The notes below the pieces were generated by a model. The model was not told the DNA's origin and did not search any database. It worked only from the letters and a program-made list of their open reading frames with translations. This document shows positions 54,838 through 64,000 of a stretch of 64,000 nucleotides of DNA, piece after piece. How positions within the stretch are numbered: the stretch's first letter is position 1; every line of letters begins with the position of its first letter. A program made the position numbers and the translations under genes. The DNA is from Rosa chinensis. Lineage: Eukaryota > Streptophyta > Magnoliopsida > Rosales > Rosaceae. The stretch spans positions 3,146,001 through 3,210,000 of the forward strand of contig NC_037094.1 in assembly GCF_002994745.2 (NCBI RefSeq), given 5' to 3'.

Positions 54838-56518
54838 AATCTACGGAGTCCTATCAAGCCATGACAAGTGGCTGGCTTAGATTGGCCTTAGCAAGTGGTG
54901 TAGCTTCACCTCATGTAGTGGAAAGAATTACCCCAAGATAACACATTTTATGTGTGGTAATTTGTATGATAAGTAATGTTATAGTCTATCTGTTGCTCCA
55001 TTAAATACTTATTGGTTAAAAATTATTAATGTCTTCATGAATCTTGATTTGCAAGTAAAACATCACCAAAACCGGCCGGAAAAATCATTTGGCACATGAA
55101 TTTGGAAATCTAGTAAGAATAGGTGTGAGGGTTCTTTTTGAATGAAGCATTGACTAGGCCAAAATCAACCCAATAATTGATTAACGGGGGGATTTTTGTG
55201 TGTGATTCAGATAATGAACAGAGCTTGCAACGTGAAGTGTGGTGTGGGAGCTAGAAACACACTGAGGTGAGAGAATTGGATAGTTTTTGGATCTGGGACC
55301 CAAGAGTGTAATTGTAGCTTGGGTCCACATGCGTGGCATGACGGTTCGATATGCAACTTTTTATCTTTCCGAATGTGGTTCATATGTGTGTTTCCTTTTT
55401 TTTTTTAGTTGAAATGTGTGTGCGACCTGTCTTGTGATTTTTTTGGGTATCAACAATAGGGTATTAGAGCGAAGCTAAAGTCAAGCTTGTCCAGCAAAAG
55501 ATGGGCAGGTTTTCTCACTCTGATTGGGCAATATTTTGTAACTTGAGAACTTAGACCTTTTGGAACATTAATTAAACTTGAGATGAACCACTACACAAAC
55601 TAATCCAATGTTAACTCCTATGTCCTCAAATATATTTATAATTTCCTTCAAAAAAGAAAAAAATATATTCATAATTTAACTTGGAATTTTTATCTCATCT
55701 AAAAAAAATTCCTCATTCCAATCTAATCCATTTTGGGATCCCATGTTCGTGTTCCAATTGATGCTAAAGTCATTCTTTACACCAAATCTCGATTGTTTTT
55801 AACAAAAAAGGCCTGATTTGGTACACAAATTCGAAATTCTTATTAACATTGGTACTTTGCTAGCAAATTAAGCCTTCGCATGGCTTTGGACCTCTTACTT
55901 GAGTTTGGTCAGCTAGTTTTGGATACCGAAGCCCAATAAGACTTGGGGGAGCCCCACTTGGTAATGTGACCTTTGAAACCTTTGAGGTTTAGGAATGGCC
56001 CAGTCTCATATAGAATGTTGGAAACAAACTATCACACACAAACTCACAAAGTATGCTTTAGCAATTAAAACCAAAGGTGAGCTACACCCATGGAGAGGGA
56101 GAGGAGACTTTATTCAGAACAAAAAGTCTTGCACTTTAACAACTCTGACTCAGACAGACACAAAATTCAGTAGCAGCAGCAAAAGCTGATTACAATAGCT
56201 TCATAGACAAGTAAAAGAAGCTTAAGTGCCCCCAATAAAGGATGGTGACCTAAGCATTACTACAATGGGATTGACCCAAAACTTAAACTAACCAAGCACA
56301 ACAACACTAATTAACAAACCTAACAAAAAGTGGCGGGTGGTACTCTTATTGCCCACCACTGCCAAATTCGATATAATTTCTGTCTGCCCTTTTCCAAATG
56401 AGAGCAGATCAGAACGACCACAAGGACCATTTAATATAAGCCCTTCTCATAAATTGAGTCGACCCTAAACAAAACTTGTAGTTTCTTCTTCTTCTTATTC
56501 GTCTTCGTTTTGTTTAGT
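54838..56518. other. Intergenic between LHCA4 and expansin
   Basis: No gene recognised. The last few hundred bases are probably the expansin 3' untranslated region. Frames here are short and unlike known proteins. Confidence 0.45.
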
Positions 56519-58002
56519 TTAAGGGAATTGGAGGCCGGAGAAAGTCTGGCCGAAAGACCAGCCTGCCGGAACAACATTGTTAGAGACTACAGTGCGGCCA
56601 TCACTGGTTGTGACCTTGAATGAAAGGCTTTGGCCGTCGAGGTTGGAGTTGCTCTGCCAATTCTGACCCCAGTTCCTAGACATGGGTTGCCAACCAGTTC
56701 TTGACCCTTTGATGGAAACAGATTGAACATCACCAGCACCAGCCACGTTTGTGATTAGGACCAGATTGAAGTATGAGTGACCGTTGATTGTGAATCTGAT
56801 CCCACCCTTCTTTTGGCAAGGTACCCTACGTACACATATAAGCAAATACATAAAGACGAAGTTTTCTAACACAAAAATACAAAATGATTCATCACAAATA
56901 TGTAAGGGTTTGTTGGAAATATTGGTTCTATAACTGCTTTGGCCGCTAGCTAAGTTTTTGGAATTATAATGGTATAGCTCAAGTCAAGCAGTAAAAGTAG
57001 TTTGGTAAAAAGAATATATATATATATATATATATATATGCAGTAAATTATTTTTAAAAAAAAATTAACAATTTCATAGCCCTGATCTTTTCAATTTGTT
57101 GTTTAGGAGATCTTTTTTACTTTAATTGCGAGATAGGAGAATATCTATAACGCAATATGTATAATTCTCGGATCAAACTATTAAGACACAGTTGAGGCTT
57201 TTTTAACAAATATATAATATCCGTTTTCACAACTCTAAGGTGCATAAACATTTTGGTCGGGTTTAAAGGAGTCCAAATTGCATACCTTCGGTAGGAGACA
57301 GGGACGATTCCAGCTCTGTATTGCGCAATATGCTGGAAGACGGGCTGCGCGAGATCGAAATGATGCTGAGGAGGGTTGCACCAACCGCCGTTGTTGTTAG
57401 GGAGAGCATTGTTTGGAGGGCAGAAATTGGTGGCAGTGACCAAAATAGAACCGGGAAGGCACCATTTGGGGTCATTGACACACTTGATCTCAAAGCAAGC
57501 CCCGCAGCTCAAGCCATTGTTGAACAAGGCTGTGCTCAGAGCTGCTGTGTTTGTGCCGTACCCTTGGCTGTATAGGTTTCCATACCCACAAGCCCCACCT
57601 GCAAATATTAGTTTTAACATAATGTTACCCTGAGAAATTTTCGAATAAAAATTAACGGGGAGAAAAGAACTTCTCGGTCATGAAAGTGATATTCGAGAAA
57701 AGAATTTTCCAAAGTGTTTCCAAATGTAACTTTTGAAAAATAAATAAATAAACTGTATTTAAGACAGAAAAATTAGGAATCAAAACCACTATAGGAAGTA
57801 CCACCAGAGGGGTAAAATGTAATTAAGAAAAAGCTTTTATATATACATATATGCATGGTAAAAAGAACTTACCCATAGTACCAGAGGCATCACCCCCACC
57901 ATAAAAAGTGGCATGAGCATCAACCCAACCTCCATCACCATAAGCATGAGCAAACAATGGGGTCAGAGAAAGAAGCCCGAACAAGAGAAGCACCGTCGAC
58001 AT
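56519..58002 (-). CDS. Alpha-expansin
   Basis: Three coding exons on the minus strand (58002-57873, 57598-57286, 56825-56519), in phase, give 249 residues. A signal peptide (about 1-20) precedes the mature start. The first domain is the six-stranded double-psi barrel with conserved cysteines (CGACFEIKC) and HFDLAQPVF carrying the HFD motif. The second is the wall-binding domain with surface Trp residues ([14 protein letters not shown]). Alpha-expansins loosen cell walls at low pH during growth. ATG 58002 is chosen over the in-frame ATG at 58014 because a good acceptor (TTCTATGCAG, ending at 58011) pairs with a donor at 58139 (CCCAAAAG|GTAGTG), forming a 5' leader intron that removes the upstream ATG. 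Intron 2 has a (TA)n tract near 57013. The subgroup resembles EXPA4 but is not certain. Confidence 0.93.
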
Positions 58003-58010
58003 TTTGTCCT

Positions 58011-58139
58011 GCATAGAAGTACACAAATACAAAGCTTTGAGTTTGATGAAAAACACTGATACTGAATCTGAATTATAAGCAATATATAAGACTTGGATCA
58101 ATGAAACAAAGGAAGGGCTTAGACACACACACACACTAC
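58011..58139 (-). other. Probable 5' leader intron of the expansin
   Basis: Donor G|GTAGTG at 58139 and acceptor TATGCAG ending at 58011, read on the minus strand. Leader introns often raise expression. Confidence 0.55.
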
Positions 58140-58349
58140 CTTTTGGGACTGAGAGAGCAGAAAAGACTCAAAAGAGAGTGAAGAAAATAGAGCAAAATGG
58201 AGGAAGCTGGGAGCTGAGGGTGTGAGGAAAATGGAGGGGGTGAGGTGGGGAATATATAGAAGGAGCTTGGAAGAGAAACAGTGTGTGGAAACTGGGAGCT
58301 AGCTAGCCTCGCTTGAGTTAGCAACGTCACCCCCAAACTAACTGACACT

Positions 58350-59550
58350 TTATCTTTTGAGGTGTGGGGACCTTAAACCGCCAAGTGCAATGCAAGCGGT
58401 TCTACAGTCACATCTGCAATATTTACATTTTATACATCCATACATATATTATCTGTGTGTCACTCACTGTGGAACCAAATGAAACCAAACCAAACCAAGA
58501 AACTGCTTTTGTTGAGAAACCAAGTACGTGGTTTTGAACGGTTCTGTGATTGTGTGTGCTTTTTTGAAACTCATATCTAGATTCGAAGGACTCAACTAGT
58601 TAAGGTTCTCCAGCCGCGAATCTGGTTTTGCAGTTTTCGCACACTACTGAGCTATTTAGCTAAAGCTACTGCCATGCCCAGTTGCATGCCCACTTGTACC
58701 AGCTAGTCTGCAACTGATCCAGTCTTCAATTGTAGCTAGCTAGATATCGTTTATTACAGTTGCAACTGGTTCTAAATTTCTCTGCATAATTTGATTTTTC
58801 CTTTTCCTGATTCTGTTCTTTCAATTCAGCCTTCAACTAGGAAAAATTGCATCTTAGTTTCACATGGTCCCAGCCCCCCGTATGTACGTAGTCAAAAAAG
58901 GTAAAGATCGAAGAGGACTAGCACAATATTCAATTATTCACGGCTACGGTTATTATGCTACTTCATAATTAGCGGTCGTTAATTTGAAAATTATTCTACC
59001 TAGCTAGCTATAAAGTTGAAAGTAACTACTAACTACTAGTTCATTTCCAACTATTTAAAACTTTTCCATATGAAAGCATGCGGAAAGTGGAACTACTTAT
59101 CAAAGTAGCTAGCTTTACTCTCCTTTCTCATCCAGCATACTAGTTATTCCATATGTATGGTTTGAACGTGGAAGATTAAGTCATACGCAATATCATATAT
59201 ACACTTTTAATTAACCCTAAATAAAATTTTTCTTTTCGATAATCACTTCCAGAACGTACATTATGTCAAACCCTAAAGTAATATAGCATTGAATATTTTC
59301 TCTTTATTTTGTCAATATTTTCCTGTACGTGTGGTTTATGATAGTCAAATATGCTGGGATAATCAGATACACACGTAGAAATTATTGGACTTTAGTTAGT
59401 TAATTTTTTGAAAACTTCTTACGTATTCAAATCGACCATATATTTGTAAACAAAACTATGTTATGTGTCTGCTGAATTTCGTGACCAGCAAAATATTTAT
59501 AGTTCAATGTTCATGTTGTGAACAACTAAACTTAAATAGCAACTTAAATT
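58350..59550. other. Expansin upstream region
   Basis: AT-rich with several TAGCTAGCTA words. No gene recognised. Confidence 0.45.
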
Positions 59551-59712
59551 ATTCAGAGCACCGCCGTGCACTTGCACAAATATAAATGAATGGTTAGATT
59601 GCATTAAATACACTTTTTGTTTATTAAAAATAAAGTTCATAATCAATATCAAGGGTTGAGATTATTTTATAAGGGTTGGGTCATTTACACCGTCGGTGCA
59701 TAAAATAATTTC
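59551..59712. repeat. MITE-like element, single-unit copy
   Basis: The left end AATTATTCAGAGCACCGCCG and the reversed right end AATTATTTTATGCACCGACGG are an imperfect inverted repeat. The body (AAATGAATGGTTAGATTGCATT, AAGGGTTGGG) matches the duplicated unit at 4602-4885. It is about 160 bp and non-coding. Confidence 0.6.
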
Positions 59713-62118
59713 CATTGACTGAATTCGTATATATTAATTATAGATGAATCAATATGGGGCAGCTACAAAGATCTCAAATAGTTATAAGCTGCAGCTAGTT
59801 TGTCATGATCACTGTCATCGATTTGGCACTTGGCTAAACTGCGCAAAAACCTACCGGAGGCAGAGAGCAAGAGAATCACATGGGTGATGCAAATACTCTC
59901 TTGCTGCTTTGCACATCGATCGGTTTACTCTTAACGTGGTGATGACGAACACGTAAATTATCCTTTGTAACAAACAACTAAGGTGCTAGAGGTAAGCAGT
60001 GTTACATATATACCAAATCTAAGCTGCTTGTTCGGAGTGTTCTATAGTGGCTCGGAATTAGTAATCGTTAAATTAATTAGTTCATCATATAAAGTAAACT
60101 CGCATAAAAAAAAATCATATAAAGTAAACTGAAAATAATGACATAAAATAGATGTTGGTTTAGAACTTTTTATATTTCGGAAACTTTCAGCCTCTGGAAA
60201 GACTGAGCTTAGCTACGTGGTGGAGGACCGGAAAATTGACTGATCGAACTGAACAAGAACGGCAACAAGTCAATCAGCTCATTTACTACATTTCATTTAT
60301 TGATCCCCAACTGATTCTGCAAAAGCTGCGATATCATAAATAGTTATATAAATCATTTGTAGTTGCATGCATGTGCAATTTCCAATGGATTAAAATAATT
60401 GTTCATATAATTGAAGAACCGCTAGCGTCCTCATGAGAAACTTGTACATTCACTACATTGATTTGATATACACATAATCCATTGAGATTTTCAACATGGA
60501 CATGGATTCCCGAAGTTCGAAACGTGCATTATTAATGAATTGCATCCTGTATATGAGTTGTAAGCTCTACTTGGCTTATATATATATGGGCGCATGCATG
60601 CACAAATATCTCATCTTATCTTCTCAGTTCTGATCGATATATAAGTTCATAACAATGTCTATATATATGTTTACATCAATATGCAGATGATATGAAAAGA
60701 TAGTACCACCCTAAAAATAGACCTCAACCAGATTAATTTGTCTATATCCGTCTAACTAGGAAATTATTCGATGGCTAGGTCTTGTATCCATTCGACAGAG
60801 GCAGTTTTTAGCTAGCTAGTGGATTAATAATATGATGATATACGAATTTTGTTTACCGTTGAAAAAAAGAAAAGAACTAGAAGTAAATTAACAGGGAAAG
60901 AAAGAATGAAGGAGAGGTGGAAAAATATCGATCGGTGGATTTGAAATTAAATGAGGCCACATACATAGCTCTTATCGAAAAGAGACGTGAAAGGACCGGG
61001 TTTCATATATTTGAAGGACCGATCGATCATTCTGAGTTTTTCACAAACGTACACGTACGTTTTGCACTACTTTGGGTTCTTTTCTTTCTCTCTTTTTTCT
61101 GGAAAACTCGTTTAAGCTAGCTTTGTCTTCTTTGTCTTATCTAATGTTATTTCTTTTTCAATCACGGATTCTCAATCTCATGAAATATCTATCTATCTCT
61201 GGAAAACACAAAATATGGAAAAGTTGACACCGGCAGTATTCATGCATATACGATGCGGACGAAGATTTGTGCGTGTAAAGCCGCTTTTAGGGCTCCTCGA
61301 CTCTCCATTTGTGTAATTTACAGGTCTACAAGTGGGTGCAGAACCACCTTCAAATTCATAAGTACATTTTGTTTTTACGGTAATATATTGATATATAAAG
61401 TGCATGATATGTATAGAATACAAGAAATATTATGTGATGGCATGGTACTGCTGCAGCCTGCAGCTAATTCTTACAGTTTGTTCACGGTTAGTATTATTTG
61501 GGGTTGCAGAGCGAGTAGGTACTCAGTGCATAGATTTGAATGAACCGAATAAACATCATGGCATGCATCCACTGCTTGCTGGAAATACTGATCAATATAC
61601 ATGAGCTAGTTTGGTTTTTCTCGTTTGAATTTGAATTTAGTATATAACTATATAAATAGTTGCTGGTCAATATAAACGGCAAAAAGGATTACAAAGAAAT
61701 ATGGCACAAAAACATTATGTCAGAGAAAGAAATGTCAAATAATTGACCAATAACTGAATGTTTTTGTGAAACGCAAAGGTTACTTTAACAAAAGAAACAT
61801 CCTTTTCAGTAACAGAAACCAAAAGAAATTAGAAGCATGCAACACGGAGTATATTATTCCAATCTGATGGGAAAATGTAAGAATAAGTTATATGATTAGT
61901 TCTAATTAATCATACCTACTTACTTTGACATGAAAATGAAACTTTACTTTAATTGATGGAAATGTCGTTGTACATAACCGAGAATTTATCGTTATAATTT
62001 TTTTCAATGCTTCCCCCCAAAAGAAGAAGAAGAAAAAAACAACGAATCAAGAGAAGTCAAGAAGATATATACACTATTTGGTGAGATTAGTCATCGATCA
62101 AAATCCAATATACTTGAC
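59713..62118. other. Intergenic, no gene seen
   Basis: A TATATATATATGGG box near 60577 followed by a short transcript-like stretch could be a promoter, but I found no convincing frame, tRNA or known microRNA. Frames at 60917-61120 and 61193-61604 overlap on both strands and resemble nothing. Confidence 0.4.
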
Positions 62119-62352
62119 GGACAATTCTTAGGTTCACACCTTGAGTGAATGAGCATATTCACCCTCTATTGGGATTAACGCATAGTAACTGTATAATTTT
62201 CTAATCCAACCATCCATGTTATATAATGTAATACAAAGATTAGCTCTATAAAAAAATCAATCAAATTGAAGACTTTTTGGTTATTCATTTCTATATGAAA
62301 TACATTGACGGTTTCTTTATAATAGTAGAAAGTGTTGTTATAACCATCCATT

Positions 62353-62874
62353 CAGAGCCGGCCCTGAGGGCTGCTGCCTGAGGCAGCCGCCTTAGGCCAC
62401 CACTCTCTGACTGGCCTCCGTCAAGTTTTTTTTTGTTTTTTTTTGTTTTACATATATTCGTCTATGATTATATAATTTGTTTTCGCGTATTTGCTACAAT
62501 GCGGCCACGCTAGCGCAGTGGTAATATAGATGTGCTGTTGTTTGTAGCATCAAGGTTCGAAACACAGTGGCCTATTTTTTGTCTTAATTAGTTTCTTTGC
62601 AATTAAACTTTTTTGTTCCTTCTTTTTACAGCTTATATGGAAAGAATATTTTGAAATTAAATATTAATGTACTTGCCCATTGTTTTTATTGGTTTCTTTT
62701 GTAGTTAAATATATTCTGTTCTTTTTTATTTTTTCAACTTCTAAGTGAAAAATTATTTTGGAATTGAATTTAATTATATATATAAAAAAATTTGTCCGAT
62801 TATATGAATTTTTTTATGTGAGGCCACATTTAAATTATTTGTCTCAGGCCATCAAAATGTCAGGACCGGCCCTG
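62353..62874. mobile_element. hAT-type non-autonomous element (nested)
   Basis: It starts CAGAGCCGGCCCTGA and ends TCAGGACCGGCCCTG. The reversed right end CAGGGCCGGTCCTGA matches the left at 13 of 15. A perfect 8-bp duplication CATCCATT flanks it (62345-62352 and 62875-62882). It is 522 bp and splits the outer element. The interior has GGCCAC/GTGGCC words and a tRNA-like stretch. No transposase. Confidence 0.88.
62501..62580 (+). other. tRNA-like (Pol III promoter-like) sequence in the hAT element
   Basis: An A-box match TAGCGCAGTGG (62511-62521) and a B-box match GGTTCGAAACA (62554-62564) sit 43 bp apart, as in a tRNA gene. GGCCAC (62503-62508) can pair with GTGGCC (62567-62572) like an acceptor stem, and a T6 run follows at 62575. 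The T-arm pairing is poor, so it is not a working tRNA. It resembles a SINE head or captured tRNA relic. Confidence 0.5.
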
Positions 62875-63062
62875 CATCCATTTGTTTGATTCAATTGGAT
62901 AGTTACACGATTTCTAATTCGATTGATTTTTTACAGAGATGATCTTTCAAGACTAATTTAATATATGGACCGTTTGATTATAAATTTATTATTTAAAAGT
63001 ATGTTAATCGATAATGGGGTGAATATACTCATTCACCATATGGGTGAACCTAAAAATTATCC

Positions 63063-64000
63063 ATATTTGACCATGATATCTCCTCTATAACTGTCTGGGC
63101 ACTCTACGTAAAGTACTAATTACCAGTTTATTCTAGGATTTTAGTTAAGCCTAATTGCTCGAAGTTGACCCGATTAAACACACATGCATGGTACGTACGT
63201 AATTAATTTATATCTTACTTAACTTCAAACAGCATTTCTTTTGGTTAGTAGTAAGTACGAAATTCTTAACGATCATTCAAGCACATACAATGGATGGTCA
63301 TTTTTGTCATGACAAGGACAGTGCCGTGATGTATATGCCATTTTGTGGACTAATGGAAACTAATTACTTTTTTAATTGTAATGAGATTTAGTTGTTCCCC
63401 GTTAATGGAGGCTAGGGATTAACGTCAAGCCCCACGTTGTGGAAATTTGTGAGAAATACGATCAACTCGAGTTCCATACATATAATAATCTACATCAATT
63501 CAGCGGTATCAAAAAAACTGCAATATCAAAAACACAAGACAGTTGAAACAATTATGACATAACGAACTAAATGAACACGACATAGATCAAGCAAACATTG
63601 AACATTTTTTTTTTTTAAACCCCATCGGCCCATCCCATCCCTACACTTGATGACCTTCCGGATGAAAACAATTGCCTTACCACCCCACAAAATACATATA
63701 CCCAAGCATTAGTAAACGAATTAGGCAGGTTGGGATTAGGGCATCCACGAGCACGAGCATGAAATCAACTCTAGTGAGACGTGGTCAACGTGAAGTAGGT
63801 GATGGAATCAGGATTAGGATTAGAAGTGTGACATAACTTTTATCCTCGATCAATAATAGGATGGAGGTGCACTAGAGAGGAATAAACTGAAGGTTGTCAT
63901 AACTGACTAGGAAAATCGTTAAAGGTACATGCAATGCATGTATCAAACAAAAGATAATCTTTTGCGGTGCCTTTTCATATTGCAAGGGTAATGTTAATTG
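63063..64000. other. Intergenic to window end, no gene seen
   Basis: AT-rich sequence without recognisable frames, RNA genes or repeats. Confidence 0.45.

Larger units (their letters stand above)
62119..63062. mobile_element. Inverted-repeat element (outer), about 0.9 kb with insertion
   Basis: The left terminus (starting GGACAATTCTTAGGTTCAC, then TGAATGAGCATATTCACCC) and the reversed right terminus (GGATAATTTTTAGGTTCACC, then TGAATGAGTATATTCACCC) form a roughly 46-bp imperfect inverted repeat. Without the nested hAT element it would be about 415 bp. No target duplication was identified, so the superfamily is open. It has no coding capacity. Confidence 0.7.

Noticed and set aside
55995..56189. 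64-aa plus-strand frame downstream of the expansin
   Set aside because: Antisense to the probable expansin 3' untranslated region and without known motifs.
60560..61640. Possible microRNA or small-peptide gene after a TATA-like box
   Set aside because: No strong hairpin or known mature microRNA sequence was found by eye, and the frames look random.

Overview
This is plant nuclear DNA from a eudicot. The evidence is AT-rich sequence, GT-AG introns, a nuclear photosystem I antenna gene, an expansin, a MIKC* MADS-box gene and a Dof factor, all set among LTR retrotransposons and small DNA transposons. The gene sequences and the type of repeats look Rosaceae-like (strawberry/rose relatives). That is an impression, not something the sequence proves.

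Layout. 0-4.5 kb: a decayed Ty1/copia element on the minus strand, running off the left edge, with a solo LTR nested in its gag. 4.6-10 kb: a MITE with an internal tandem duplication, a five-exon GDSL esterase/lipase (+), an F-box-associated fragment and an intronless tyrosine phosphatase (-). 10.6-17.6 kb: two related TATCG-rich repeat elements, then a 4.4 kb Mutator-like element with a 9-bp target duplication, inverted internal AGTAGCTTT arrays and a possible captured, spliceable exon pair. 17.7-25.9 kb: an F-box fragment, a three-exon gene for a small secreted peptide resembling the tyrosine-sulfated PSY family (-), and a non-autonomous hAT element. 26-28.2 kb: a cycling Dof factor (CDF3-like, +). 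30.8-38.0 kb: a complete copia retrotransposon (-) with identical 217-bp LTRs, a perfect 5-bp target duplication and open gag and pol frames. 38.6-40.9 kb: an HNH-domain gene (-) with a tandemly duplicated 3' exon. 41.9-44.2 kb: three more DNA-transposon-like elements, one with clustered palindromes. 45.4-58.1 kb is the gene-dense part: a calmodulin-like gene (+), a lipoate-ligase-like gene (+), an AGL65-like MADS gene (+), LHCA4 (-) and an alpha-expansin (-). 58.4-64 kb: AT-rich intergenic DNA with a second MITE copy and a nested set in which an outer inverted-repeat element holds a hAT element that itself holds a tRNA-like sequence.

The genes do not form one pathway. From memory of Arabidopsis locus numbers, CDF3, the HNH gene, a CML gene and LHCA4 are neighbours on chromosome 3, and a CML/lipoate-ligase pair occurs elsewhere on that chromosome. 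The right half of the window therefore looks like a conserved block, expanded here by the copia insertion.

All exon models were built by hand from reading frame and GT-AG signals and were not checked against transcripts. The items most worth following up are the PSY-like peptide gene, the intact copia element with its separated gag and pol, the Mutator-like element with inverted arrays, the HNH exon duplication and the nested tRNA-like hAT element.
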